From an uncultured Prevotellaceae bacterium (lineage in GTDB: Bacteria > Bacteroidota > Bacteroidia > Bacteroidales > Bacteroidaceae), in contig CACXMM010000002.1 of NCBI GenBank assembly GCA_902768785.1, positions 1 to 64,000 of the forward strand: 64,000 nt of DNA, written 5' to 3'. This document shows positions 8,849 to 18,964 of the stretch, piece by piece; the first letter of the stretch is position 1; every line of letters starts with the position of its first letter. The notes beneath the pieces were generated by a model, which was not told the DNA's origin, searched no databases, and saw nothing but the letters and a program-made list of their open reading frames with translations. The translations under genes and the position numbers were made by a program.

Positions 8849-8882
8849 CAAAAATAGAATCAAAAAATGTAAAACTGACAAA
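8849..8882 (-). promoter_or_regulatory. Promoter for htrA
   Basis: Minus strand: TTTG at 8882-8879, a 22-bp gap, TATTTTTG at 8856-8849. The start codon is about 47 bp further on. Matches the Bacteroidetes consensus. Confidence 0.65.
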
Positions 8883-9066
8883 ATGTCCCATTCATTTGTT
8901 CTCTTTTAACACTCCAACGACTGTTGTTAAAAGTAATTTACGGGAAAACGGTGTATTTTTACATTCGTTTATGATACCTTTTTTTATCAGTATTTCATTA
9001 ATTTTTGAGTATTGGGGCTTTATCAGTTTAAGATGAGCCACAGTTGTTCACAACATAAGCTCTAGA

Positions 9067-9171
9067 TCTGCACACTTTGTGCAAGGGCTCTGCACAGTTT
9101 GTGCAACGGGTCTGCACAGTTTGTGCAAACGTCATGCACAAGTTGTGCAACAGTCTTGCGCAAAAAGTGGA
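9067..9171. repeat. Five-unit 22-bp-period palindrome array (TGCACA/TGTGCA)
   Basis: In the 418-bp gap between htrA and the helicase, a 15-bp palindrome TGCACA-nnn-TGTGCA occurs at 9069, 9091, 9113 and 9135, with a decayed fifth copy at 9157, spaced exactly 22 bp. On the minus strand each unit reads as a 17-nt core such as TTGCACAAACTGTGCAG plus a 5-nt variable spacer (for example acccg, agccc, atcta). No gene is visible here. Apart from the htrA promoter I see nothing else in the gap. Confidence 0.9.
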
Positions 9172-9220
9172 AAAGGGAATGTGAAAAAGAAGAGTTTGTG
9201 AAACGAAGAGAGAGTGTTTG

Positions 9221-10945
9221 TTATGAAAGTTTCTTGAGGCGTCGTTCTGCTTCGGGATATTCAGGACAGAGCTGGAGTGCTTTTCGGTAGTTGGCGATGG
9301 CAGCCTCCTTCATGTGTTCTTTCTCACACTCTTTTCCCAGCAGCACATATTCAACAGCCAGTTTCTTGAGGAAAGCGTCGCGTTGCCGTTTCTCTTCGGA
9401 GAGCCGCCGGTTCTCTTCACGCAGTTGGTTGATGGTGTTCAGCTTTCTCCTGATCAACCGTTTCACTACAGGTTTCTCGATGTCGTATCGGCTGTGTATG
9501 GCCAGGAAGAAATTCTTCAGGAAGGTATCATAGTCACCCGAATCAAAGGCTTTGACAGCATCATGATATTCCTTGTCAGCCTTGCTCTCTGACAGGGCTG
9601 TGCCAATGATGTTACGGTCGTTGTAATGACGGGCGAAGTTCTTGACTTCAGCTCTCACAAACACATCTTCTCTTCGTATGGCTTCCTTCAAAGAGATACC
9701 TTCAAGTGAAGTGCAACGACTGAGTGCCACATAAGTCTGCCCTCCAGCAAACACCCCTCCTGTAAAGTCAATGGTGACTCTCTTGAATGTCAGTCCTTGA
9801 CTCTTGTGTACCGTAATAGCCCATGCCAATCGGATGGGGAATTGTATATACACCCCGATTTCTTCTTCTTCAATTTTTTGTTCCTTTTCATTGAATGTGT
9901 AACGTACATTACTCCATCTGTCGCGTTCTACTTCGAACTCATCCCCATCTTCTGTGACCACATATAGGATTTGTGCCTCCTCATCAATGGCTTCGATAAC
10001 GCCCAAGGTACCATTAACCCATCTGCGATCCATGTCATTCTTAATGAATATAATCTGAGCTCCCGGCTTCACCAGAAGATCGATGGGGGTAGGGAGGCTG
10101 CTCTCTGGGAAATCACCTTTCACCTCTCCAATGAAATGTGTGGAGGTGCCCGGTAATTGTTCGAGATGTTTTTCGTTTATATAGTCAACGGTATCTCTTC
10201 TTGTTGACAGCGTAATAGACAATTCAGAACCTTTCGTGTCAAACGATGTACCAACTCGTGCATTCAGCATGTTCAAGTCGGGCGTAGAGATTTCACTTGT
10301 TCGGATATGGTCAAGAATACTGATAAAAAGCGGATCACTTTGACGATACACTTTTCTCAGCTCAATGCTTACCAATTGAAGCTCTCGAAACACACGAGCA
10401 TCAAAGAAAAAGGCAGAAGGGTAGAAAGGGCGTAAGAACTGTCTGTCTTCTTCCTTCACGACAGGTTCCAACTGGTATATGTCACCTACCAGCAAAAGCT
10501 GTTTTCCACCAAAGGGCTGCCGCATGTTCCGGTTGTAGATGCGTAACACCTTGTCGATAAAGTCGATGATGTCAGCACGAACCATAGATATCTCGTCAAT
10601 GATAATAAGTTCAACCTCTCTCAGCAACTTCCGTTTTTCACCATTATATTTAAGTGTGTCACGAATATTGCGGGCATTATATCTTGTGTCATTAGGGAGT
10701 AGGGGGTGAAAGGGCAGCTTAAAGAAGCTATGCAGGGTAGCGCCGCCCACATTGATAGCTGCTATACCTGTAGGTGCTAACACCACATGCTTTTTCTTGG
10801 TGTGTTCACAGATATAACGGAGGAACGTTGATTTACCCGTCCCCGCTTTTCCTGTTAGGAATAGCGAGCGACGGGTATATTGGATAATCTGAAGTGCCTG
10901 TTGCAGTTCAGTATTGTCTAAATCAATCGGTTCGTTAGAGATCAT
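9221..10945 (-). CDS. PIF1/RecD-type DNA helicase
   Basis: A 574-aa superfamily 1 helicase. Walker A is GKAGTGKSTF (about residue 35), Walker B is IIIDEISMV, and the C-terminal helicase motifs include VNGTLGVIEAI and AITVHKSQGLTF followed by VALSRCTSLEG. Such enzymes unwind DNA at forks and structured DNA. After the helicase core comes a charged coiled-coil-like stretch, and the end (AAIANYRKALQLCPEYPEAE) resembles one TPR unit. ATG at 10945 is chosen over a TTG one codon upstream; it overlaps the end of the PBP gene by 11 bp, implying translational coupling. Confidence 0.88.
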   Translation of the reverse strand: MISNEPIDLDNTELQQALQIIQYTRRSLFLTGKAGTGKSTFLRYICEHTKKKHVVLAPTGIAAINVGGATLHSFFKLPFHPLLPNDTRYNARNIRDTLKYNGEKRKLLREVELIIIDEISMVRADIIDFIDKVLRIYNRNMRQPFGGKQLLLVGDIYQLEPVVKEEDRQFLRPFYPSAFFFDARVFRELQLVSIELRKVYRQSDPLFISILDHIRTSEISTPDLNMLNARVGTSFDTKGSELSITLSTRRDTVDYINEKHLEQLPGTSTHFIGEVKGDFPESSLPTPIDLLVKPGAQIIFIKNDMDRRWVNGTLGVIEAIDEEAQILYVVTEDGDEFEVERDRWSNVRYTFNEKEQKIEEEEIGVYIQFPIRLAWAITVHKSQGLTFKRVTIDFTGGVFAGGQTYVALSRCTSLEGISLKEAIRREDVFVRAEVKNFARHYNDRNIIGTALSESKADKEYHDAVKAFDSGDYDTFLKNFFLAIHSRYDIEKPVVKRLIRRKLNTINQLREENRRLSEEKRQRDAFLKKLAVEYVLLGKECEKEHMKEAAIANYRKALQLCPEYPEAERRLKKLS

Positions 10946-13475
10946 CAAACGTCACGGGTTGTTCTTTTACTTTCTCGTTCTTGTCTTCTTTCTTTTGTGC
11001 CTCTTCGTCCAGAGGATCGATGACTTCGCCTTCCACAGGTTCAAGAATGGGGTTACCGAACTCGTCAAGCATCACCTCATCTTCCATGATACCCACACTG
11101 TCGAGATCGGCATTATCATTGTTCGATGGAACATAGCCAGAGCAGTTGTAGAGACTCTCTGTGATATCTTTGTCAACAGGTTTCTTAAAGTGACCGTGAT
11201 ATTTCTGGAAGGTCTTGTCTGTCATCACTGACTGGAGGAAATAGCCGCAGACCGGTAGGGCCGTGCGACTGCCTTGTCCTAAAGCTCCTGTCCTGAAGTG
11301 GATACTGCGATATTCGCCGCCGACCCAGGCACCGCAAACGAGGTTAGGACTGATGCACATGAACCATGCGTCAGAATGGTTATTTGACGTTCCAGTCTTT
11401 CCACCGAAATCGGTATCCTGGGCACCGTTGATGTAGCCCCACAGACTTTGAGAGGTTCCACCGGGTTCCCGTAAGCCGCCCATCATCATCTGCTGCATCA
11501 GGAATGCACTTTTATAAGGTATCACTTGTTTCTCTTCGGTAGAGGAGGTATAGACCTCCCGACCATCCTTATCCACAATCTTAGTCACCAGTACCGGTTC
11601 CACATGCCGACCGTCATGAGAGATACAGCAATAGGCGTTGACCATCTCCAACAGAGTGACATCGGATGATCCCAACGCCAGTGAGGGCTCATCATCCAGT
11701 ACACTGTGGATACCCATGTCATGGGCTGTAGCAATGATGTTCTTGATTCCCATCTCCTGTCCTAACCTGACAGCCACGGAATTGATGCTCTTCGCAAAGG
11801 CACTCTTCAAGGGGAGCGAGTCACCCGAGAAACGTCCATTGGCGTTGCCTGGCGTCCAGTTGATGATCTTGTTTTTCTTCTTGTCAAACACCTCCATGCT
11901 GATATACTCATCACGACGTTTGTCGCAGGGGGTGAGACCTTGGTTCATAGCTTCCGTATAGACGAACAGTTTAAAGGTCGAACCAGGCTGTCGCATGGCT
12001 GTCACCTTGTCGTATTTCCATGAGTTGAAATCGATGTCACCTACCCATGCTTTCACATGACCGTTCTGCGGTTCCATGGCCACAAAGGAGCAGTGCATGA
12101 AATGCACCATGTAGCGGATGGAATCCATGGTTGACATCTCTGCCTCAATCGTTCCCTTTTCATAGTCGAACAGTTTCACGGTATGCGGACGGTTCAATTC
12201 TGCGATGATGGAGTCAGGATCATGAGGATACTTTGCCTCCAATTTCTTGTAAAGAGGGAGTTTTTTGGCAATTCCTTCAATGAAGCCGGGAATCACCCGA
12301 TGGTTCTCATCCTGCCAAGGCTCTTCCTTGCCCCAATGGCTGTTGAAGTTTTGTTGAACCTGGCGCATCTGCTTGGTGACCGCTGCCTCGGCATATTTCT
12401 GCATACGGGTGTCGATGGTGGTATAGATACGCAGTCCGCTACTATACAAATCATAGCCGTTCTCCGTACACCAGTCATCGAGATAATTGGACACGGCCTC
12501 CCGGAAATACTGCGCTTCCCCGTCATAATTCGTCTCCACACTGTATTCCAGCTTGATGTCCAACTTCTTCAGGGAGTCACCCTCAGCAGCAGTGATCTCG
12601 TTCTTCCTTACCAAATTGTCGATCACCACATTGCGACGTTTCTTACAGTTCTCAGGATTAGAGATCGGATTATAATAGGTAGTGGCCTTCAACATTCCCA
12701 CCAGTACGGCGGCCTGCTCTGTTTTCAGCTTCGCCGGTGTGGTGTTGAAATAGGTCTTACAGGCTGTCTTGATACCAAAGGCATTGGATCCGAAATCCAC
12801 GGTGTTGGCATACATTGTGAGGATATCTTCCTTACTGAAGATTGTTTCTAGCTTCGTGGCAATAATCCACTCCTTGGTCTTCACGATGAGGATCTTCAAT
12901 CCCGGCACCTTTCCCAGCAAACCGGTGGAGTAGCGTGTCCTGACACGGAACATATTCTTGGCCAGCTGCTGTGTGATGGTAGAAGCACCACGGGCATCAT
13001 GGTGGAACAAGGCATCCTTGGCTGCACTGAATAGGCCAATGGGGTCTATACCCTTATGCTGGTAGAAACGCTCATCCTCCGTATCGATTAACACTTTCCA
13101 GAACACGGGATTCACCTCATTGTATTTCACTGGTGTCCTGTTTTCGTTGAAATACTTACCGATTTCCTTCCCATCGGCACTGTAGATGACCGATGCCTCA
13201 CTGGTTTGCGGATCCCTGATACCAGAGAAGTAACCCGGTGACTTTCCAAAGAGCCAGAGGAAATTGATGTCAACCATTCCCAGATAGATGACAAACAGTA
13301 GGATAAAGGATATCAGTCCCACAATCAGCTTGATGTACCAGGCACGACCCTTATACAAGGATTTGTACCAGGGCCAGATGGAACATAGTCTGTGCCAGAG
13401 ACGGGAGAAGAATCCCCGTTTTTCCTTATGACTGGAGTGGTGATGATGTCTGTGATGATGATGTTCTTGATGCAT
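10935..13475 (-). CDS. Bifunctional penicillin-binding protein 1A
   Basis: An 846-aa class A PBP that polymerises and cross-links peptidoglycan. A His-rich cytoplasmic tail (about 10 His in the first 20 residues) precedes one membrane segment near 47-70. The glycosyltransferase domain has EDERFYQHKGID and GASTITQQLAKN. The transpeptidase has the SxxK serine in PGSTFKLFVY, SIN in AKSINSVAV and KTG in GGKTGTSNN. The C-terminal tail is acidic. A -7 element lies about 43 bp upstream. The downstream helicase overlaps it by 11 bp. Confidence 0.92.
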   Translation of the reverse strand: MHQEHHHHRHHHHSSHKEKRGFFSRLWHRLCSIWPWYKSLYKGRAWYIKLIVGLISFILLFVIYLGMVDINFLWLFGKSPGYFSGIRDPQTSEASVIYSADGKEIGKYFNENRTPVKYNEVNPVFWKVLIDTEDERFYQHKGIDPIGLFSAAKDALFHHDARGASTITQQLAKNMFRVRTRYSTGLLGKVPGLKILIVKTKEWIIATKLETIFSKEDILTMYANTVDFGSNAFGIKTACKTYFNTTPAKLKTEQAAVLVGMLKATTYYNPISNPENCKKRRNVVIDNLVRKNEITAAEGDSLKKLDIKLEYSVETNYDGEAQYFREAVSNYLDDWCTENGYDLYSSGLRIYTTIDTRMQKYAEAAVTKQMRQVQQNFNSHWGKEEPWQDENHRVIPGFIEGIAKKLPLYKKLEAKYPHDPDSIIAELNRPHTVKLFDYEKGTIEAEMSTMDSIRYMVHFMHCSFVAMEPQNGHVKAWVGDIDFNSWKYDKVTAMRQPGSTFKLFVYTEAMNQGLTPCDKRRDEYISMEVFDKKKNKIINWTPGNANGRFSGDSLPLKSAFAKSINSVAVRLGQEMGIKNIIATAHDMGIHSVLDDEPSLALGSSDVTLLEMVNAYCCISHDGRHVEPVLVTKIVDKDGREVYTSSTEEKQVIPYKSAFLMQQMMMGGLREPGGTSQSLWGYINGAQDTDFGGKTGTSNNHSDAWFMCISPNLVCGAWVGGEYRSIHFRTGALGQGSRTALPVCGYFLQSVMTDKTFQKYHGHFKKPVDKDITESLYNCSGYVPSNNDNADLDSVGIMEDEVMLDEFGNPILEPVEGEVIDPLDEEAQKKEDKNEKVKEQPVTFDDL

Positions 13476-13517
13476 ACCTATACGGTTATTTATAGCTTAT
13501 TCCATTGAAAAACAATG

Positions 13518-13525
13518 CAAAAATA
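13518..13525 (-). promoter_or_regulatory. Candidate -7 element for the PBP1A gene
   Basis: TATTTTTG on the minus strand, about 43 bp before the ATG. No TTTG at the expected -33 distance, so the call is tentative. Confidence 0.45.
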
Positions 13526-13541
13526 GTAAAAAAGACGGGGA

Positions 13542-14477
13542 TTATATCACTTCAGTGATATATTTTATGATTTCTTTAATATTATCGTCAAGGGAAGTTG
13601 TCTTTTCCGAGTGGAGTGTCGTGGAGAGGTCGAACCAACGGATACTCGTGTCGCGTTTGAACCAGGTGAGCTGCTTCCTGCAGTAGCGGCGCGTATTACC
13701 TTTGATACGCTCTACTGCTTCCTCCAAAGACCAGAGACCATCCATGTAAGCGAACAGTTCCTTGTATCCAACGGTATTCAAACTCTGGAAATCACGTCGG
13801 GCATACCATCGTCTGGCCTCGTCTAATAATCCACTGGCCATCATCTCATCCACCCGTTTGTTGATCCGCTGGTAGAGTTCCTCACGCTGTCGTGTCAACC
13901 CGATCTTCACGATCTTGAAGGGACGCTCCTTTTTCTGTCCTGTACGAAGGGATGTGAATGTCTGCCCTGTCGTATGAATGATTTCCAAAGCATGGATCAC
14001 CCTGCGATAGTTGTTTTTATCTACGATCGCAAAATAGTCAGGATCCAAAGTCTGAAGCTCTTTGCACAATGCGTCAAGACCTTCTTCTTCGAGTCTGCGT
14101 TTCATCAGGGTACGTTCCTCGTCACTGACAGTGGGGAGGTCGGCCAGTCCGTCGCATACAGCATCGATGTACATCATACTGCCGCCACTCATCAATGCGA
14201 TGGGGGATGATAGGAACTGCTGGTCAAGGAGTTTGAGTACCTGACTCTCGAACATCGATGCGTTGTAATAGTCACCGATGTCCAACACCTCCACCATCTC
14301 GTGTCTTACTCTCTGTCTTTGTGCAAGGGTAGGGGTGGCCGTGCCGATGGGGATCCCTTTATAGATCTGCCTGGAGTCGGCATTGATGACGGGGATATGA
14401 AAATACTCGGCCACACCGAGGCACAATTCTGTCTTGCCTACACCCGTGGGGCCGAGTATTACTACCAATGTGTTCAT
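13542..14477 (-). CDS. miaA: tRNA dimethylallyltransferase
   Basis: A 311-aa enzyme that adds dimethylallyl to A37 of tRNAs reading UNN codons. The P-loop is GPTGVGKTEL at residues 9-18; DSRQIYKGIPIGTA and the RRVIHALEI segment are family hallmarks, and the C-terminus has NTRRYCRKQLTWFKRD. Length is normal. It follows lpxA by 2 bp at the end of the lpxD-lpxC/fabZ-lpxA operon. Bacteroidales often carry two miaA genes; only this one is in the window. Confidence 0.93.
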   Translation of the reverse strand: MNTLVVILGPTGVGKTELCLGVAEYFHIPVINADSRQIYKGIPIGTATPTLAQRQRVRHEMVEVLDIGDYYNASMFESQVLKLLDQQFLSSPIALMSGGSMMYIDAVCDGLADLPTVSDEERTLMKRRLEEEGLDALCKELQTLDPDYFAIVDKNNYRRVIHALEIIHTTGQTFTSLRTGQKKERPFKIVKIGLTRQREELYQRINKRVDEMMASGLLDEARRWYARRDFQSLNTVGYKELFAYMDGLWSLEEAVERIKGNTRRYCRKQLTWFKRDTSIRWFDLSTTLHSEKTTSLDDNIKEIIKYITEVI

Positions 14478-14479
14478 TG

Positions 14480-15250
14480 TCAGCGGATAATGCCTCTCTT
14501 TGAACTCATGACGAAATCGATGATATACTGAATCTCCGGCGTGATCGGAAGGTTCTTCTTGATCTCCTCCACTCCTTCGGCCAACACACCCTTGCTGTAT
14601 AACAGACGATAGGCGTCATGGATCAGGGTGATGGTCTCATTACTGAACCCCCTGCGACGGAGTCCAATCAGGTTGACACCAGCATAACGGATAGGTTCCT
14701 TGCCTGCAATGATATACGGTGGAATATCCTGACTGGTTCGGCTGCCTCCCTGAATCATCACATAACCGCCCACACGGATGAACTGGTGGAACAGAACGGT
14801 GGCAGAGATGATGGCATTGTCATCAACAACCACCTCACCGGCAAACTTGGTACTGTTACCAATGATACATCCATTACCGATCACACAGTCGTGGGCGATA
14901 TGCATGTTCTCCATCAACAAGTTGTTCGAACCGACGATTGTTGTTCCCTTACTGGCAGTACCTCTTGAGATGGTCACATTCTCACGGATACTGTTGTTGT
15001 CACCGATCTCACAGATCGAGTCCTCACCCTGGAACTTCAGATCCTGGGGTTTTGTACTGATGGAAGCACCAGGCATGAATTCATTCCCGTTGCCGATGCG
15101 TGCACCGTAATTGATCGTGACACTGTTCTGCATCACATTGTTATCACCAATCACTGTATTCCGGTCGATGTAGCAGAAGGGACCGATCACGTTGTTCTCA
15201 CCAAGCTTTGCCTCGGGATGAACAAATGCTAATGGACTAATCTGGTTCAT
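14480..15250 (-). CDS. lpxA: UDP-N-acetylglucosamine O-acyltransferase
   Basis: A 256-aa cytoplasmic acyltransferase that starts lipid A synthesis. The protein is a run of hexapeptide (left-handed beta-helix) repeats such as VIGPFCYID and IGNGCIIGNST, with the catalytic His in the MENMHIAHDCVIGN segment, then the helical C-terminal domain (GLRRRGFSNETI). It is 5 bp downstream of the lpxC/fabZ fusion, as is common in Bacteroidales. Confidence 0.95.
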   Translation of the reverse strand: MNQISPLAFVHPEAKLGENNVIGPFCYIDRNTVIGDNNVMQNSVTINYGARIGNGNEFMPGASISTKPQDLKFQGEDSICEIGDNNSIRENVTISRGTASKGTTIVGSNNLLMENMHIAHDCVIGNGCIIGNSTKFAGEVVVDDNAIISATVLFHQFIRVGGYVMIQGGSRTSQDIPPYIIAGKEPIRYAGVNLIGLRRRGFSNETITLIHDAYRLLYSKGVLAEGVEEIKKNLPITPEIQYIIDFVMSSKRGIIR

Positions 15251-15255
15251 ATACT

Positions 15256-16641
15256 TTATTTGTTCTTGACGATTTGAGCAGTAAATGTCGCCTCTGAAAC
15301 GATGGAGTCACCCACGAACATGTATCCTTTCATGGAAGATACACCATGACGGACAGGTGCCAGTAGGTCAACCTTGAAGATCAGGGTGTCACCCGGTACT
15401 ACCTTCTGACGGAACTTCACATCCGTGATTTTCATGAAATAGGTGCTCCAGCGCTCTGGTTCCTCTACAGTGTTCAAGACAAGGAGTCCACCGCACTGTG
15501 CCATGGCCTCGATCTGGAGGACACCCGGCATCACCGGCTCCTGGGGGAAATGTCCCTGGAAGAAGGGTTCATTGCTCGTGATGTTCTTCACACCTACGAT
15601 ACTGGTCGGACCAATCGAGATCACCTTGTCAACCAGCTGCATAGGATAGCGGTGGGGGAGAAGCTCACGAATGCGGTTCACGTCCATAATGGGTTCCTCG
15701 TTGGGATCATAGAACGGAGCCTGAACCTCATGCTTACGGATCTCTTTCCTCATCAGACGGGCGAACTTATTATTCACCGTATGACCCGGACGAGTGGCGA
15801 TGATACGTCCCTTGATGGGTTTGCCGATCAGTGCCATGTCACCAATGATATCGAGGAGCTTATGACGCGTACATTCATTCTCCCACATCAAAGGCTTATG
15901 TTGGATGTAACCGATCTTGGTGGCATCCATGTGGGGCACCTTCAGCACATCTGCCAGGTGGTCGAGCTGTTCCTGGGTGACCTCACGCTCGTAGATGACG
16001 ATGGCATTGTCCAAGTCACCACCCTTGATGAGGTTCGCCTCCAGGAGGGGCATGATATCCCTCACAAAGACAAAAGTACGGGCAGGAGCAATATCCTTTG
16101 CAAAATTCTCAATCTTATCGAGGGTCGCAAACTGACTATTGATGAACTTCGACTCAAAAGAGCACATGGCAGTGATCGAGAACTCTTCATCTGGGAGAAT
16201 CGTGATGCACGAACCGGTCTCCTCATCAACAATCTCATGCTTGTGGCGAATCACATAAAAATCCTTCGGTGCATTCTGTTCCTCCAAGCCAATCTCTTTT
16301 AACTTCTTGACATACATATCGGCAGAGCCGTCGAGAATAGGGAACTCAGGACCGTTCACCTGAATCAGACAGTTGTCGATTCCCGATGCATAGAGGGCTG
16401 CCAAACCATGTTCCACGGTAGATACACGAACGTCACCTTTTCCAAGAACCGTTCCTCGGCGTGTGTCTATCACATTCTCAGCAATGGCATCGATAATGGG
16501 CTCACCCTCAAGGTCGATGCGCTGAATCTTGTATCCTGTATTTTCTGGAGCGGGGTTAAAAGTAACCGTAAGGCTTAAACCTGTATGCAATCCTTTCCCG
16601 AAAAGAGAAAAGCTGCCTTTCAGTGTTTTCTGTTTTAACAT
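15256..16641 (-). CDS. lpxC/fabZ: Fused LpxC deacetylase / FabZ-type dehydratase
   Basis: A 461-aa natural fusion. Residues 1 to about 300 are the zinc deacetylase LpxC (start KQKTLKGSFSLFGKGLHTG; zinc ligands in STVEHGLAAL and in the ECTRHKLLDIIGDMALIG segment). Residues from about 315 to the end are a (3R)-hydroxyacyl-ACP dehydratase (LLPHRYPMQLVDKV, catalytic His in GHFPQEPVMPGVLQIEAMAQ). The fusion joins the committed step of lipid A synthesis to fatty acid elongation and is characteristic of Bacteroidetes. It lies between lpxD and lpxA. Confidence 0.96.
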   Translation of the reverse strand: MLKQKTLKGSFSLFGKGLHTGLSLTVTFNPAPENTGYKIQRIDLEGEPIIDAIAENVIDTRRGTVLGKGDVRVSTVEHGLAALYASGIDNCLIQVNGPEFPILDGSADMYVKKLKEIGLEEQNAPKDFYVIRHKHEIVDEETGSCITILPDEEFSITAMCSFESKFINSQFATLDKIENFAKDIAPARTFVFVRDIMPLLEANLIKGGDLDNAIVIYEREVTQEQLDHLADVLKVPHMDATKIGYIQHKPLMWENECTRHKLLDIIGDMALIGKPIKGRIIATRPGHTVNNKFARLMRKEIRKHEVQAPFYDPNEEPIMDVNRIRELLPHRYPMQLVDKVISIGPTSIVGVKNITSNEPFFQGHFPQEPVMPGVLQIEAMAQCGGLLVLNTVEEPERWSTYFMKITDVKFRQKVVPGDTLIFKVDLLAPVRHGVSSMKGYMFVGDSIVSEATFTAQIVKNK

Positions 16642-16658
16642 ATATGATTGATTTTGAT

Positions 16659-17702
16659 TTATTCTTCTTTTTGTAATTTCTTCAACTCATCCACCTCTTT
16701 CTGGAGAGTGTTCAGCTGCTTGTAAATATCTGGTAACTTTCTAAATAGTACGGATGACTTGAAGAAATTCTTCGGTTCCATAGCTGGACTGCCAATCAGA
16801 CTCTCGTTGCCTTTCACACTGCTGTTCACACCACACTGGGCACCCACAAAGGTCTTGTCACCTACGGTGATGTGCCCAGCAAAACCGGCCTGACCGCCAA
16901 ACATACACCAACTGCCGATCTTGGCACTTCCTGCGATACCCACTTGGGCCGACATCACCGTGTTCTCACCAACTTCCACATTGTGTGCAATCTGTACGAG
17001 GTTGTCGAGCTTGGCACCCTTGTGGATGATCGTACTGCCCATAGTAGAGCGATCGACACAGGTGTTGGCACCGATCTCCACATGGTCTTCAATGATTACG
17101 ATACCTATCTGCGGAATCTTGTCATATCCCTCCGTACTCGGGGCGAAACCGAAGCCGTCGGCACCAATCACCGATCCGGAATGAATGGTCACGTCATTGC
17201 CCAACCGACAGTCGTGATAGATGGAGACATTGGGGTAGATCAGACAGGAGTCACCCAATGTGGCTCCGTCCTCAATCACCACATGGGGATAGATTTGTGT
17301 GTTATCACCAATCGTCACCCCTTCGCCGATAAAAGCAAAGGCACCGATATAGCAGTTCTTACCGATCTTGGCAGTGGGGGAGATAAAGGCCAGCGGGTCA
17401 ATACCTGTCTTCTTGGGCTTCATGCTCTCATACAACTGCAACAGTTTGGCAACGCTCTCGTAGGCGTTCTTCACCCTGATGAGCGTAGCACTTACGGGAT
17501 GTTCCAAAACCAAATCCTCGTTCACCAGAACGATGCTCGATTGGGTCTCATAGAGATAATGGGTATATTTGGGATTCGAAAGGAACGAGATTGCTCCGGC
17601 CTTACCTTCCTCTATTTTGGCAAAAGTGTTGATGGTGGTATTTTCGTCACCTTCCACACGTCCCTGTATGAACTCGGCTATTTGTTTTGCGCTAAATTCC
17701 AT
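16659..17702 (-). CDS. lpxD: UDP-3-O-(3-hydroxyacyl)glucosamine N-acyltransferase
   Basis: A 347-aa trimeric acyltransferase, third step of lipid A synthesis. The N-terminal uridine-binding domain is followed by hexapeptide repeats (for example [16 protein letters not shown] and [11 protein letters not shown]) with the catalytic His in [14 protein letters not shown]. The C-terminus is a short coiled coil ([20 protein letters not shown]). It is first in the lpxD-lpxC/fabZ-lpxA-miaA operon, behind a -7 element. Confidence 0.95.
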   Translation of the reverse strand: MEFSAKQIAEFIQGRVEGDENTTINTFAKIEEGKAGAISFLSNPKYTHYLYETQSSIVLVNEDLVLEHPVSATLIRVKNAYESVAKLLQLYESMKPKKTGIDPLAFISPTAKIGKNCYIGAFAFIGEGVTIGDNTQIYPHVVIEDGATLGDSCLIYPNVSIYHDCRLGNDVTIHSGSVIGADGFGFAPSTEGYDKIPQIGIVIIEDHVEIGANTCVDRSTMGSTIIHKGAKLDNLVQIAHNVEVGENTVMSAQVGIAGSAKIGSWCMFGGQAGFAGHITVGDKTFVGAQCGVNSSVKGNESLIGSPAMEPKNFFKSSVLFRKLPDIYKQLNTLQKEVDELKKLQKEE

Positions 17703-17724
17703 GTCTTTTATATTATAATTCGTG

Positions 17725-17732
17725 CAAAGTTA
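17725..17732 (-). promoter_or_regulatory. Candidate -7 element for the lpx operon
   Basis: TAACTTTG on the minus strand, 23 bp before the lpxD ATG. No convincing TTTG at -33. Confidence 0.45.
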
Positions 17733-17740
17733 CTGAAAAT

Positions 17741-18964
17741 TTATGAGAAACGTTGATAACACAGGTAATATTTGCGAATTTTTTTAGATAATAGGCTAAT
17801 ATTTAAGATTTCTGAACTATCAGCAATATCCCTTATCGTACCATCCTTGTAGAGAATGCCGATCTGGTCGTCATTCACATCATACATGTCTTTCTGGATC
17901 GTATTGACACTCATCAGGTAGCTGGCATCAGCCAGGTCGATTCCCGCTTTCTGACTGATCTTCAGTCTCAGCTCTGCCAGTTGTTCTTCCCCGATGGGCT
18001 CTTCATGCACTTCCACTTGGAAGATGTTCCTGTAGATGAGGTCACGTGAGAGAATTGACAGGATCTTGTCATCACTGTCTGTCCACACCTTGATGGCACT
18101 CCAGATATCATTGTCATCCAGTAGTTCGTAATTCCTCAGGGCTTCCTCATGGTCATTAAACCACTTGCCATCGACATCATTAGACAAGAAATATTTCAGG
18201 GCGGGAGGGGCAAAGATGTCCTTTCCATTCTTTGTTAAGTGTTTAGCCCTTAACAAAGTGTTTACCAGCACTTTCTCACAGGCCACGGCAGTCTTGTGCA
18301 AATACACCTGCCAGTACATCAGCCGGCGTGAGGTGAGATAGTTCTCAATTGAATAGATTCCCTTCGAGTTGACCACCAACTGGTCATCCACCACATCGAG
18401 CATCTTGATGATTCGTGCTGATCCGATGTTTCCTTCCGTCACACCCGTGAAGAAGGAATCACGACGCAGGTAATCCAATCGATCGACATCCAACTGACTG
18501 CTGATCAGCTGATGGAGGAATTTCTTGTTGTAGTGATCTTTGAAGATCATCAAGGCCAGGTTCAGAGCCCCGTTCATCTCCTGATTGATCTGTTCCATCA
18601 TCATGAGGGAGATTTCCTCGTGGGTGATGCCATGGATCAACGTGTCTTCCAGGACATGCGAGAACGGTCCATGACCAATATCGTGCATCAGGATGGCTGC
18701 CTCCACGGCCTCCGCCTCACTGTCGAAGATATAGATGCCTTTCTGTTGAAGGGAGGTGATGGCCTCACTCATTAGGTGGAAGGCACCGATGGAGTGCTGG
18801 AAACGGGTATGCTGGGCAGCAGGATACACCACGGATGCCAACCCAAGCTGCTTGATACGTGTCAGCCGTTGCATCAGCGGATGCTGCACGATGTGCAACA
18901 GGGGACCTCGGGGAATCTTGATAAAACCGAATACGGGGTCGTTGATGATCTTACTATCGTTCAT
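17741..18964 (-). CDS. HD-domain phosphohydrolase (dNTPase-like)
   Basis: A 407-aa metal-dependent HD hydrolase. The HD motif is [16 protein letters not shown] (about residue 90), preceded by RLTRIKQLG and [11 protein letters not shown], typical of the dGTPase/SAMHD1-like branch; [13 protein letters not shown] supplies the later Asp ligand. Substrate is unknown; dNTPs are the usual guess. It overlaps the pyrF stop by 4 bp, so it is coupled to pyrF and probably co-expressed with purM and prfA. Confidence 0.85.
   Translation of the reverse strand: MNDSKIINDPVFGFIKIPRGPLLHIVQHPLMQRLTRIKQLGLASVVYPAAQHTRFQHSIGAFHLMSEAITSLQQKGIYIFDSEAEAVEAAILMHDIGHGPFSHVLEDTLIHGITHEEISLMMMEQINQEMNGALNLALMIFKDHYNKKFLHQLISSQLDVDRLDYLRRDSFFTGVTEGNIGSARIIKMLDVVDDQLVVNSKGIYSIENYLTSRRLMYWQVYLHKTAVACEKVLVNTLLRAKHLTKNGKDIFAPPALKYFLSNDVDGKWFNDHEEALRNYELLDDNDIWSAIKVWTDSDDKILSILSRDLIYRNIFQVEVHEEPIGEEQLAELRLKISQKAGIDLADASYLMSVNTIQKDMYDVNDDQIGILYKDGTIRDIADSSEILNISLLSKKIRKYYLCYQRFS

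Noticed and set aside
15550-16302. A 250-codon open frame antisense to lpxC/fabZ
   Set aside because: Shadow of a conserved gene; no domain recognised.
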